Shown here: piece after piece, positions 45,366-56,666 of the stretch
How the letters are laid out: each line of letters starts with the position of its first letter
Numbering within the stretch: position 1 is the stretch's first letter
NCBI GenBank assembly: GCA_963682025.1
Contig: OY821519.1
Location: 97,367,585 to 97,431,584, forward strand
Direction of reading: 5' to 3'
DNA: 64,000 bases
From: Cordilura impudica
Lineage: Eukaryota > Arthropoda > Insecta > Diptera > Scathophagidae
Notes under the pieces: model-generated
Told to the model about the DNA's origin: nothing
Database searches by the model: none
The model's input: only the letters and a program-made list of their open reading frames with translations
Position numbers and translations under genes: made by a program

Positions 45366-45699
45366 AACCCGTCGACATACATCATTAAAGAAAATGATTC
45401 CCAGCTTTAATTTTGTCTTTGGATTAGGTTAGGAGCGTAGCTCCCTCGAAAGCGAATACACTCGGAGATCATATTGTATCCTTTAGAAGAACGATAGGAA
45501 GGAATTTGAAAAATCAATGGAAGTAGAAAATGATTTCGCAGTAGAACACCAAGGTTGCAACTAATATTATCAAATAATTTTTATCTAAGGCTTCGTTCCT
45601 TCATTCTTGGACTCTCACACTGACTCCTCCTTGTTAACATCCTACCGAAATCGGCTCTTAGCACAACTATGTGTTTGGCCATCCACCCAGCTACACAAT
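45366..45699. other. unassigned stretch
   Basis: The composition is less AT-rich (TTAGGAGCGTAGCTCCCTCG, GACTCCTCCTTG). It could be the decayed body of the retroelement whose end lies at 45.7 kb, but no protein motif was found in any frame. Confidence 0.3.
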
Positions 45700-45930
45700 G
45701 TCCACTGAGCACCCCTAAAAAATACCCCTACAAATACAATAAATCGCTGATGAAGGGTGAAATGCAAGAAACCGGTCCGATTAAGAATAGAGTGTAGTTA
45801 TGAATTTTTGATATATATGCTTTCTTCTTCTTTACCACCATTGAAACAAAATTAAAATTAGCATATTAATTACAGTATTAACTGCAATATGTCTGAAAAT
45901 GACTACAAATCTATCAAACAAGAAGAGTTT
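45700..45930 (+). repeat. dispersed repeat carrying a hammerhead-like motif, copy B
   Basis: This plus-strand homologue of 32,785-32,990 shares the motif itself, then GTGTAGTTATGAA, ATATATGCTTTCTTCTTC, TTGAAACAAAATT and the ATTACAGTATTAACTGCAAT tail. Upstream similarity stops near 45,735. Confidence 0.6.
45742..45782 (+). ncRNA. hammerhead-ribozyme-like motif, copy B
   Basis: Order: AATCG, CTGATGA, 14-nt helix II region, GAAA, CCGG, TC, CGATT. The helix I strands AATCG/CGATT pair perfectly. Relative to copy A the closing pair changes from A-T to G-C on both sides, a compensatory change. Helix II is poorly paired here, so this copy is probably inactive. Confidence 0.5.
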
Positions 45931-46402
45931 TAGTTCTCTATGGCAAGGGCCATAGATGTATGCTGTGTCCATCTCGTTTAGCTGCTTCATCGACAATGTT
46001 CTACAGCTCAGAAAAATTAATCTTAATAGCAGTGTTAAATGTCCATTATCCAGATTCAAAGCCCTTGCCTGCACACACGTTCCCCTTGACACCACCACAC
46101 TTTGGACTAACATTGACCCAAAAAATTACACACACATTTGTTTGAATTTAAATTTTTCAACTTTTACACCTCTTCAGAGAATTTTTTAAGGGTTTGCAGC
46201 TTTGCCGAATATAAATGAACTAAAATTTAAATTAAAAAAAATTAATATCATTCAATATTTCTTTTAATATCGTGAATTTTGAATATAAAATTATTCATAA
46301 AATGTTTAAAAAAAAAATTTCCTTAAATAATCACTATATTTTTTTGATCCGCTATAGTCACCTAACTGCAAAAATCATCATTATTTCAACTTCTACGATG
46401 AG
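45931..46402. other. stretch without a gene
   Basis: Frames of 60-93 codons overlap on both strands at 45,832-46,189 and have no domain. GATCCGCTATAGTCACCT at 46,348-46,365 is repeated inverted at 48,117-48,134, marking an unassigned dispersed repeat. Confidence 0.35.
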
Positions 46403-47212
46403 GTTTTTTATACCCTATACCACTATGTGGTTTGGGTGTAATGACTTTGTACTGGTGTTTGTAACTACCAAAAATATTTGACCTAGGCCCATCTTTTATT
46501 ATACCAATCGACTCAGAATCACTTTCTGATTCGATTTAGCGATCTCCGTCCGTCCGTCCGTCGGTCTGTCCGTCTGTCCGTGTGTGTCCATGGAATCAAA
46601 TTACAGATCGCAAATATGAATATATTTTGATGGAATTTGGTATATAAGCTGTTATCGGCCATAGGATGAACTCTATTGAAATCTGTGAAATTCGGTCCAT
46701 GTTCAGACCTATTCCCCATACAAATGACCCCTATGAAATCGACATAAATTGCCATCAGATCCAAATTATCATATAGATCTCAGTCAAATTGGTTTGTATG
46801 TGTTTATTACATCCATTAATCGGTAGTTCAAAAATAATCCCTATAGAACAATTCTTAGTCATAGGCCCCTTATAGAGCCGCTTCCCGATCTTCACTTAAA
46901 TCTATCAAAAAACAAAAAGATTGCACAGATTTTTCTCAAATTTGGTTTGTATATATTTTTTTCAAAATTTAACTGACTTTACCAAATATGGTCATGATCT
47001 GTCCATTTTTCGACCTAGTCCCCAATATAGCACCCGATTTGAAATTTTTTATATCTGCAGCCAAAAAAATTAGTAACAGTGCCACTCAAATTTGGTTTAT
47101 GCTTATTTTCTATATCCAATTAGTTGGACCGATGCGATAGGGTCTCTAAACCATGGTATAGGGTATTGTATATTCGGGCTAACCTGACTATTATTTTCTT
47201 ACTTGTTTTAAA
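46403..47212 (+). repeat. DINE-A repeat, full copy
   Basis: It starts TTATACCCTATACCACTATG and has a long GTCCGTCCGTCCGTCGGTCT microsatellite (46,548-46,585). It ends GGGTATTGTATATTCGGGCT...TTTCTTACTTGTTTTA. The terminal palindrome is eroded compared with 43.1 kb. Confidence 0.8.
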
Positions 47213-47247
47213 TTTTTTTCGAAAATTTTTGTATTTTTCAAGAGACC

Positions 47248-48046
47248 GCTCCATACATCTTGTCATAACTTTGGAACAACGTATTCGATTTTGACATTTT
47301 TAACGCAAATTAGGGCACCAGTCTAGTTTAAGGGGGCGACAACCAGATTTTTTTTAATTTTTTGGAGGGGTTAGACGTTTTCGGGGTGATTTTGAATAAA
47401 TAATATTTATTTCCGCGGCGCATATTTCGCGAGATATGGACCTCCAAAGATTTTACATTGATGTGTATATAACTTTGTTATTTATTATCGGATTTCAGCA
47501 ATCCATTAACCCGTTATGAACATATTGAAATTTATCCATTTTTGGAAAACGTGGCATTATCTCATAGAATGATCTATACAATGTTGGTTTTTAAAACAAC
47601 TGAGTGGAGGATGGTTCCTCTAGCTTTATTTTTATGTATATTTTGACCTATTAACCGTATCAGGACCGGACATATTAGGGATTTACCTACTATCTTAAGT
47701 TTTTTAGAAAAATATGTTGTTATTTCTACTTCGGTCGATTTTTTTTTTTTAAATTTCATAATAGAACTGATAATAGTACAAAAATTGTATAACAAATAAC
47801 AGGTTCATTACCCAAATTTGCGATAAAAAATTTCAAAACTTTATTCCTGATAAAGTTTTGAAACACGAATTTATCCATGGATTTTCATGAAACAAAATTT
47901 ATTTTATTTCTATTATATGCAGCTTTAAGATTAAGTACTTAAACTTGCATGTTTCATGAGAAAATTTTATAATTTTTGGAAAAAAAAATATTTTTTTTTA
48001 CAAAATCCAATAAATTGTTCCAAAGTTACGACAAGATGTATGGAGC
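47248..48046. mobile_element. ~800-bp TIR element, unclassified
   Basis: GCTCCATACATCTTGTCATA at the left and, inverted, GCTCCATACATCTTGTCGTA at the right form ~50-bp terminal repeats continuing ACTTTGGAACAA. The interior has no transposase. The frames seen are short and AT-driven. No unambiguous duplication flanks it. Confidence 0.6.
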
Positions 48047-48133
48047 AGCTAAATTTTAGAAATAAATTTTGAAAAAACCTTACCATTGAATTTGAAATAA
48101 TGATGATTTTTCAGATAGGTGACTATAGCGGAT

Positions 48134-48720
48134 CAAATAATCTAACCCATAAAAACAAAGTTTTTATTAAAACTCTTCCTTTCCTTATGCGTATGAGTTT
48201 TGAATATCTCCGTGACTGTGTGTGACTGTGTGTGACTATCTTAAAATTAAGTCTATGCACAATGTTTCAGATCGATCGGATGAGAAAAAGTGAGGTTTTA
48301 ATCTCTCCGTGACTGTGCGTGACTATGCGTGACTATGTCGAAGTTAATCTTTCTTTACAGCAAGTATATCGACCAAGTCTCAGATTGACTGTATGAGGGG
48401 AAATCCGTTTTAAATCACTCCGTGACGGTGCGTGACCTTGCGTGACTATGCGTGACTAAGTCAAAGTTAATCTTTTTTCACAGCAAGTGTATGGACCAAG
48501 TTTCAGATCGATCGGATGAGGGGAAATGACATTTGGATAACTCCGTGACTGTGCGTGACCACGCGTGACTGTACGTGACTACCCCAAAATTAATCTGTAG
48601 TCACAACAAGACTATGGGCCAAGTATCAGATCAATTGGATGAGGGGGAATGGGGTTGACCCACGACAGACAGACAAACAGACAGACAGACAGAGAGTATG
48701 AGTTAAAAGAAAGAGTTTAA
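48134..48720 (-). repeat. type C repeat
   Basis: This minus-strand copy has CCCATAAAAACAAAG at 48,147, about four ~120-bp units with CGTGACTGTGCGTGACTA runs, then (CAGA)n and GAGTATGAGTTAAAAGAAAG at 48,692-48,712. It matches 29.5 and 54.5 kb. Confidence 0.75.
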
Positions 48721-49156
48721 AAAATATAGTGCTTATCAAAGGAATATTTGCTTGTTGCATAGTTTTCGAGATATAAGCTGTTTTTTCAACCCTGGTAGTA
48801 TCTAACGGTTTTCGATACGTCAACTCTGAAATTAGTTAGTACACACACCATTTCAAAGAGGGTGCAAAAATTAAACAATTCATGCTACGAAGCGTAGTTT
48901 TCGAGATACCAGCGATTTTATATTCCTTGACAAAATTTTGAAGAGCCTAAAAATGTTACCTCTAAAGTCAATGTGAAGGGGGAAAAATTTCAAAAATTTT
49001 TCTCTACGATGGTTAGTTTTCAAGATATAAGTGATTTAATGTTCGCGGCAGACTTTAAAGAAGGAACAATATTTCAGCAATTTTGCAATATACGATGCTT
49101 AGTTCTCAGGAGATCAGTGAGTCAGTCATCAGTATAACTATTATGAGTTATTTACG
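48721..49156. repeat. degenerate tandem repeat
   Basis: A phrase close to CTACGAWGCGTAGTTTTCGAG + ATAYMAGCGATTT recurs about four times (near 48,755, 48,885, 49,003 and 49,090), spaced 90-130 bp. It is strongly diverged and non-coding. Confidence 0.5.
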
Positions 49157-49298
49157 CCCAGTTTTTGAGATGTCAGTTAAACTTAGTTTAGTTAAACCGA
49201 AAATTAATTTTTACAGACATGTCCAAATTCATAAAGGAATTGATGAATAAATTCACGGTTTAACAAAACTAGGTTTAACTGATATCCTAAAAACTGGG
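49157..49298. repeat. 142-bp MITE
   Basis: The ~43-bp terminal inverted repeats start CCCAGTTTTTGAGATGTCAG at the left and, inverted, CCCAGTTTTTAGGATATCAG at the right, both continuing TTAAAC and GTTAAACCG. No coding capacity. Confidence 0.7.
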
Positions 49299-50344
49299 TC
49301 TTAATCATTTATTTATTATTAGTTCAGTGAATGCATTTTTATACTGATTTATTTCTCTTAACCATGAAAGGATAAAATTTTCATTTAAGCACCTGAAATA
49401 TTTTTCTTTTCACTTTACAATTATTAAAGATACTACTTAATGATTGTCAAAAAACTTATTCGTTAAGTTCGTACATACTTTTACCGTCAACAAGGAATTC
49501 AATCAATTCACTAATACGAGTAATAAATTCAATTTAATTTGTAAGCAATTCAATCAAAATTAAATTCAAAGTCTTTGAAAATCATATTCGAATTTCAGCC
49601 ATGCCGGGTTTTTAACACAAAAATAACCTTACAGAATTAAATACATTATTTACCATACTTTCACCAAACATCCTTTAATAAAAACTAACGTACTGATGCT
49701 AAAGAAAAAAAGAGTAACAAACCAATAATACCAGTACAATCCCACACTAAAAGAGACACCTACCTACGCTGTTTCTTTGCGGCATATTTCAATATGGCCT
49801 ATTTGAATAAGTGTACAATATGCACAATAATACTTAAGTATGTACGTGTGTACAAGTATATTCACACAATACAAAACCAACGACATATGGATGGAAATGA
49901 ATGTTGTGCCATTAAAGTTGAATAATATGGAAAAAGGTTATAATGAAAAACCTATAAAATTGAAGGAGGTAATGTATAGAAAGTCCCACATAATCACTTA
50001 ATTTCTGCAAAAATATTAAATTTAAATAGGTTGATATATAAAATAAATGGCATTAGGCCGACTGCCTTGTTGGGGTGTGTATTTTCTTTAAGAAATAATC
50101 GAAAGTTTTAAATTTCTATATTAAAAAAGGTCTTAAAACTAACTGACTAACTAACCTTGTAACCACCATCAAAAAATTTAATGGCCGAGAATCCAAATAG
50201 CTTTTAAAATCATCAGATAGATTTCGTCAACATTTAACAATCAGTTGAATTAGTCTTAATCTACGTGAAAAGTTCGAGTTTGTATCGAATTAGATATCAA
50301 ATAGTTTGTCGTAATTTCCTACTTCGAAAAGTTGAAGTTGGAAA
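49299..50344. other. stretch without a gene
   Basis: AT-rich, with no repeat family or coding frame recognised. Confidence 0.4.
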
Positions 50345-50475
50345 AAAAAAAATGAAACAGCGAAACGTAAATCAATTACCGCAATACAATTATTAATGGG
50401 TGGTTTGCTGATATATATAACAGACACGAAAATACTGTAAAGTATCGGAAGTGTCTATGTGTGTGTTTTGCTATA
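50345..50475 (+). repeat. short dispersed repeat, copy 1
   Basis: AAACAGCGAAACGTAAATCA...CAATTATTAATGGGTGG...ACTGTAAAGTATCGGAAGTG is repeated, diverged, at 58,960-59,085. It ends close to the start of the RNase H LINE and may be the insertion target. Confidence 0.55.
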
Positions 50476-50519
50476 CAGAACATTTGCGAAATGCGGGCCA
50501 GAACTAACAATGTCACTTA

Positions 50520-53060
50520 AGAAAGAAGACGATAATTACATGAAAAATGGCAGTGAAAGGGCAGAGTTGTTATTATGGACACACTTTCCATGAAGTGTGG
50601 CAGTAGACCACGAACGGTCGAGTAACAATCCAAGAAACCCTAGTCGGGAAAATAGGCAAATAGCATCCGAAATTTGTTCAAGGGAAATACTAAAATGGAC
50701 TTTAGGCACCTTTCAATCCTACAAGTCCCCCGGAACGGATGGGATTTTTCCTGCCTTATTACAAAAGGGTGTAAAGGAAATTTTACCATTCTTAATAAAT
50801 ATCGGGCGTAGCAGCTTGGCCTTGGGCTATATATCAGAGGCATGGAGGAGGGCAAAAGTGGTGCTCATACCCCTTCAGACCAATAAGCCTAACATCTTTC
50901 ATGTTGAAAACACTTGAAAAAGCCGTGGACAACTATCTAAGATGTGGGATACCACAACAGATGTGGGATACCACAACAGATGCCTTTGCATCCAAACCAG
51001 CATTAATATAGAGCGGGGAGATCAACAGAGACCGCTCTTATGAACCTAGTGGGATCCATTCAAAAATCCCTAGATAAGAAGGAAATTGCCGTTTGTGCCT
51101 TCTTAGATATAGAAGGAGCCTTTGACATGATGTAATAGAAAGGGCATTTAACCGAAGAGGGGTAGATTCAGTGACATCAAGATGGATGGTAGAAGTTCTC
51201 AACATGAGATCATCAGAAACATCAGCAGAACACAACCAGAGGATGTCCACAGGGAGGGGTTCTTTCGCCTCTAATGTGGAGCCTGGTTGTTGACGAACTA
51301 TTAAAGGAACTGTCGGAGGCAGGTATAGAATGTCAAGGCTATGCGGACGATATAGTCGTAAGAGCAAGAGGCAGATTCGAGGAAACCCTTTGTGACATTG
51401 TCCAAAGAGAGCTGAGAATTATCAATCAATGGTGCAGGGCAACAGGACTGAACATCAATCCGACAAAGACCACAATTGTACCATATAGCAAGAGAAGAGA
51501 ACTTCCAAGACGGCAGCCAATTCAGATTCTAGGAGAAGTCATCGAACCAAAGACAGAGGTGAAATATCTGGGCATTGTACTAGACAGCAAGTTGACATGG
51601 AAGGCACATGTCAACCATATTACAGAGAAAGCCAAACGTGCTACAATGATATGTAGAAGGGTAGCGGGTAGAACCTGGGGATGTAAATCCAGCATTCTAT
51701 ATTGGATGTACTCCATGATGGTCCGTCCAATCGTGACCTATGGAGCTATTGCGTGGGCCAAAAGGACAGACTAAAAATCAACACAAATGGAACTAAGTAG
51801 AATACAAAGACTAGCGTGTTTTGGAATAATGAGGCAATGAGGACGTGCCCAACGGCAGCACTTGAAATACTCTTGGACCAAAGCCCACTACATATACTGG
51901 TGCAAAAGAAAGCTCTGGCAACGACAATCAGGATAAAGGGGGATAAACCTATAACCAGGCTTTATGAAGGGCAAAGGAAGCGAATAAGTCAAGTTAAAGA
52001 TTACCCCCTCCTGGATTGTCCAATAGACAGGACTGAGAAGAAATACGATTTCAAGAAAAACTTTGTTACAAAACTAAGTAATAAGAAGGAATGGAAGAGT
52101 TTGAGTACAGTGTATTCTCTAAAGGAGGATACGATCAAATGGAACACGGACGGGTCAAAGACCGGAAATGGAACAGGGGGCGGGAGTCTTTGGGCGTAGA
52201 ACCAATTACTACGTATCAACGGGAATACACACGAGTATTTTCCAGGCAGAAATTTATGCCATCGATAGCTGTGCACAGATTAACTTAAATAGAAAGTACA
52301 AAAGACGGGACATAACCATACTATCAGATAGTCAAGCTGCCATTCGAGCACTAGGCTGCTATGTAGTAAATTCTAAGTTAGTATGGGACTGTCTGCACAG
52401 ACTGAATGAACTATGAAGCCTTTGTTGTGTCCCAGGGCATATTGGGATCCAAAGAAATGAACAAGCAGATGAGCTTGCCAGAAGGGAAGCTTCCACAAAG
52501 CGAATGAGGCCGGAACCATTTTGTGGAATAGGAAAAGGAGTATGGGAAGGCGTACTCAGAGAATATGAAAATCATATCAGACAAGAGATATGATGACTAA
52601 GAGATATGATGACTAAGGCCTAAGGCAATCTAAACTCTTGTTAAGTAACTACAACAGTAAGAGATTTGGGTAATGTATCGAATTATCAAAGAACGGACTG
52701 AGAATAATAACTGGGATTTTAACCGGTCACTGTAGGCTTAGGGAGCATCTGAGCAAGTTAGGAATTGAGGTGAACCTCATGTACAGATTCTGCGATGAGT
52801 AGACAGAATCACCAGAGCACATACTGGGGGATTGTGGAGCTTTAATGCATAAGAGGAGAAAGCACCTGGGTTCTTTTCAAATATCAGGCAGCGAAATAAT
52901 ATCACTGGAACCAATCAACATCCTCGAATTTCTGAGGGCTTCAGGGTTGGGTGAGATTTTAAAGGGACAAACTATTAGCAGAGGGCAGTACAATAGATCA
53001 CTTGGTCGCAGTACTTTCGACACCTCTTTATACAATTACAATTACAATGTCTGTGTTTGA
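50520..53060 (+). mobile_element. non-LTR retrotransposon with RNase H (I/Loa-like), 5'-truncated
   Basis: This is a plus-strand element of ~2.5 kb lacking the endonuclease domain. It ends in a 3' (ACAATT)n-type tail (53,033-53,048). Two small tandem duplications lie inside: GATGTGGGATACCACAACA at 50,940-50,978 and AGAGATATGATGACTAAG at 52,584-52,618. An RNase H domain downstream of reverse transcriptase indicates the I/Loa/R1-like group rather than CR1. Confidence 0.8.
50597..53057 (+). pseudogene. reverse transcriptase-RNase H polyprotein remnant
   Basis: In order: SYKSPGTDGIFPALLQKG, then YISEAWRRAKVVLIP (50,830-50,870). Then LVGSIQKSLDKKEIAVCAFL-DIEGAFD (~51,045-51,128, first catalytic Asp block), the active-site block CQGYADDIVVRARG (51,330-51,370) and LNINPTKT with VKYLGIVLD (51,450-51,590). 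RNase H has all four acidic positions: IKWNTDGSKTGNG (~52,134), FQAEIYAIDS, ILSDSQAAIRAL (52,320-52,350) and VPGHIGIQRNEQADELAR (~52,430-52,482). The C-terminus keeps SPEHILGDC, a partial Cys/His motif. Frameshifts and stops at about 50,917, 51,135, 51,774, 52,199, 52,416 and 52,800 inactivate it. Confidence 0.85.
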
Positions 53061-53313
53061 CATCATTATATCTTTTTTTCAAATCCTGTCATTGAGACAG
53101 CTAGAAAAAAAGAGCAATTAAGATTATTTTTATCAGTCGACCACAACCATATGAATCTGTACCTCTCCATATTCTTATCAACAGCTTGAATTCAGTGATA
53201 ACTGGAAACGAACTTAATATAGGGCTAAGGTCAAAAATGGTCCAATACAAATTATATCCTATAAAAAATGAAAATTTGACAGGACAATGCTACATTTTTA
53301 GTACGATTATGTA

Positions 53314-54398
53314 CTACATGGAGTGAAAACTCCGTGGCCTAACATAGAGATGGCATGACAAGGGCCAATTTTAGAACTCTGAGAAAAATTTCATGGCATT
53401 TCATTAATTAGAAAAAATTTACCGTTATAAAAATGATACTGCTTTTAAAGTTTGAGAAAGAATGGTTTGCAACGAGTTCCGTTTTTTGATTAAACATTGT
53501 TTTTTGGTAGGAAAAAATACTGTCCAAGCCAAAAAATAGATCGCCGTCATATTCAATGGTTGAAAGGAGGCATTCCGAATTTAAACGTCCAGGTTGTATT
53601 GGATGATCAAAAGATTAAAATGAATGAGATTGCTGGCATCACAAAGATCTCAACAGAGCGAGTTCAGCATATGTTAAATGATCATTTAAACATGAAAAAG
53701 CTTTCTGCACGATGTTTGCAGTGATTTTTAACAGCTGAACAAAAACTGAAACGTTTTCATGATTCAAAGTATACGTCAATTTATAATAATGGATGAGACG
53801 TGAATTCATTATTATACACCGGAGTCCAATAGACTTCTGCGGAGTGGTCACAAGCGTGCGAAAGCCGATCAAAGTGGCCAAAGACTCAGCAATCGGCTGG
53901 AAAGGTTATGGCCATTTCTTTTTGGGATTCACATGGTGTAATATTTAGTGATTACTTGCGGAAAGGAAAAATAAATAACTTCCAAGCACTATGTTGAGTT
54001 ATTGGACATATTGCATGAAGAAATTAAGAAAAAACGATCCCACTTAAATAAGAAAAAATCGTGTACCATCATGACAATGCATCTGCTTTGGCTTCAGAAA
54101 AATTTAAGTCGGTACATTACGAATTGCTTCCCCACTCCCGTATTCTCCAGATTTGGAGGAACTTGAAAAGGTGGCTCCGCGCAAAGAGATTTTCTACAAA
54201 TGAAGAAGTCATACCAGAGACAGAAATCTATTTTGAAAAGTTGGATAAATCGTAGTTCTTTAAGGGTATCAAAATGTTAGAGGATCGATGGAAGAAGTTC
54301 ATTTCACTTAATAGAGATTACATTGAAGAATAAAATTGATTTCAAATCAATAAAACCGGATTTTCATTGTTGGGCCATGGATTGTATACTCCTTGTAG
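53314..54398 (+). mobile_element. mariner element with TA duplications, 1,085 bp
   Basis: TA adjoins both ends (53,312-53,313 and 54,399-54,400). The terminal repeats start CTACATGGAGTG at the left and, inverted, CTACAAGGAGTA at the right, with further similarity to ~30 bp. A decayed transposase gene lies on the plus strand, and a deletion derivative is at 22,308-22,656. Confidence 0.8.
53497..54334 (+). pseudogene. mariner transposase, decayed
   Basis: The N-terminal DNA-binding part is RHIQWLKGGIPNLN...MNEIAGITKISTERVQHMLNDHLNMKKLSARCL (53,540-53,720). A premature stop follows at 53,722. Then come a damaged middle (LTAEQKLKRFHD; AISFWDSHGVIFSDYL) and a C-terminal part with VYHHDNASALASEKF (second catalytic Asp, ~54,062), PYSPDL (~54,143) and LKRWLRAKRFSTNEEV, ending in MLEDRWKKFISL. 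The stretch that should carry the third catalytic Asp (APSD) is deleted right after PYSPDL. It is non-functional. Confidence 0.8.
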
Positions 54399-54540
54399 TA
54401 AACCTACTAAAAATGTGCACAATTTTAAGAGGTCATGCAAAGGTCAAGGATAGTAGAATATTATTAAAAATTTTAAATTGTGGCTTATAGGTCGATATTT
54501 AGATTAAAAAACACAATCAGATATACATATATACTTCTCT

Positions 54541-55020
54541 TTTTAAACTCTTTCTTTTAACTCATACTCTGTGTCTGTCTGTCTGTCTGTGTGTCGGCCA
54601 TGGGGCAACCCCATTCCCCCTCATCCAATTGATGTAAAACTTGGCCCATAGTCTTGTTGTGACTAGAGATTAATTTTGGGTTAGTCTCCCACAGTCACGC
54701 ATAGTCACGCACAGTCACGGAGAGCTTTATAACACATTTCCTTATCCGATCGATCTGAAACTTGGTCGATAGACTTGCTGTGACCAAAGATTTTTTTTAA
54801 AATAGTCACGCATAGTCGCGCCCAGTCACGGAGTGACTTAAGCCCCATTTCCCCTCATCCAATAAATCTGAAACTTGGTCCATAGACTTGTTGTGACCAA
54901 AGATTAATTTTAAAATAGTCACGCAAAGTCTCGCACAGTCACGGAGAGATTCAAAGCTCATATGCATAAGGTAAGAAAGAGTTTTAATAAAAACTTTGTT
55001 TTTATGGGCTAGATTATTAA
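54541..55020 (+). repeat. type C repeat
   Basis: It starts TAAACTCTTTCTTTTAACTC, then (TGTC)n. Three ~115-bp units with GTCACGCATAGTCACGCAC and GATCGATCTGAAACTTGG follow, ending AAACTTTGTTTTTATGGGCT. Same order as 29.5 kb. Confidence 0.75.
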
Positions 55021-55235
55021 TTCCCAAGACTGCAAACGAAAAATTATCAGAAAGCTTATAAAAGCACCTTTTATGTACTTTCTGTCCTAAAAAGGTTAAG
55101 CATTAAACAATGTTATGTTAAACAGTTCATTACATTGTGCAAGTCTAAAACAAAATATGAGCGGCAACACCGATTTCATTCAGTATCGGGTCCTAGGAAT
55201 CGGACTGCTTCATTATTTTTTTGCTTTAACCAAAC

Positions 55236-55795
55236 CTTTTATACATTCCACACTGTGCAGGTGCATATCATCGAATTAAATTCCGGAGACCCCCCTAAAT
55301 TACATATGCATGTATATCTATTCCTAATTCTTGTAAAATCAGAACTCGATCTGCTGATTTCCGTCTATGGCAAACATTCTCCTGTCCGAAATATGTCGAG
55401 TGGTTCACAGTACTTAAAATGTTCTTATTAATTTGCAGCAGTTTGGTATTGAATTTGGAGCGTCTAGACCGAATAGGTGAGAAATGACGTACGAAAACGT
55501 AAAGAAAAGTTCACATGTACACAAAAAAAAAACAACAAAATGTGTATCCACCACCAATAAACAAACAAACAAAAATTTGATTGTATGTGTTTAAATTTAT
55601 GCTAATTGCATTTAATAATTGCTTTCAATTAAAAAAGCACGAAAATATCTAAATTTTGGTTAATTATCTCATTAATTTTAAACATCGTTGCAAAAACTCT
55701 AGCTACTATAATTCTAAATCTAGCCTTTTGGTCTCTTAGAGTTGGTTATAATATAATAATATTCGGCACAGCCTAATTTAGCACTCTTTCTTGTT
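55236..55795 (+). repeat. DINE-B repeat, strongly eroded
   Basis: The head TTTATACATTCCACACTGTG is at 55,237 and the 3' end TTCGGCACAGCCTAATTTAG with CTTGTTA at 55,764-55,797. The middle has GATTTCCGTCTATGG. The 98-codon frame at 55,135-55,431 crosses the head and is not a gene. The copy abuts the DINE-A head at 55,796. Confidence 0.45.
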
Positions 55796-56600
55796 ATACC
55801 CTAAATCACCATGTGGTTTGGGTATAATGACTTTGTGCTGCTGTTTGTAACTACCAAAAATATTTGAACTAGATATTATACCGATGGACTCAGAATCCTT
55901 TCTGATCGAGTCAGAATCACTTTCTGAGTCGATTTGGCGATGTCCATTCGTCCGTCTGTCCGTCCGTCCGTCCGTCCGTCTGTATGTCCATGTAAACCTT
56001 GCAATCAGAATACAGGTCGCAAATATGAATATATTTTGATGATATTTGGTATATAAGCTTTCACCGTTCATAGGATGAACGCTATTGAAATTGGTGAAAT
56101 TCGGTCGATGATCAGACCTAGCCCCATACAAATGACCCCTATGAAATCGACATAAATTGCCATAAGATCCAAATTATTATATAGATCTCAGTCAAATTGG
56201 GTTTGTATGTGTTTATTATATACATTAATCTGTAGTCCAAAAATAATCCCTATAGAACAATTCTTAGTCATAGGCCCCATGTATCTGCTTCCCGATCTTC
56301 ACTTAAATCTATCAAAAAAGAAAAATATTCCACAGATTTGTCGCAAATTTGGTTTGTATATATTTTTTCAAAATAAAGGTGACTTTACCAAATATGGTCA
56401 GTATCGGTCCATATTCGACCTAGTCCCCATATAGATATAGCTTCCGATATGAACTTTTTCATATATGCAGCCAAAAAAATTAATAACAACGCCACTCAAA
56501 TTTGGTTTATGATTATTTTCTATATCGAATTAATTGGACCGAAGAGATAAGGTCTCTAAACCATGGTATAGGGTAGCTTATAGTCGGTCTAGATCGTACA
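55796..56600 (+). repeat. DINE-A repeat
   Basis: It starts TATACCCTAAATCACCATG and has TCTGTCCGTCCGTCCGTCCG at ~55,955. The 3' end keeps GGTATAGGGTAGCTTATAG and TCGGTCTAGATCG but lost the terminal TTACTTGTTTT. The segment CAGAATCMYTTTCTGA is duplicated in tandem at ~55,891 and 55,913. Confidence 0.75.
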
Positions 56601-56666
56601 TACATCAATTTGTGATTTAGCCTATATAAACTTATTGTGTGGGGACCTTTAAATAAACCAAGTAAA

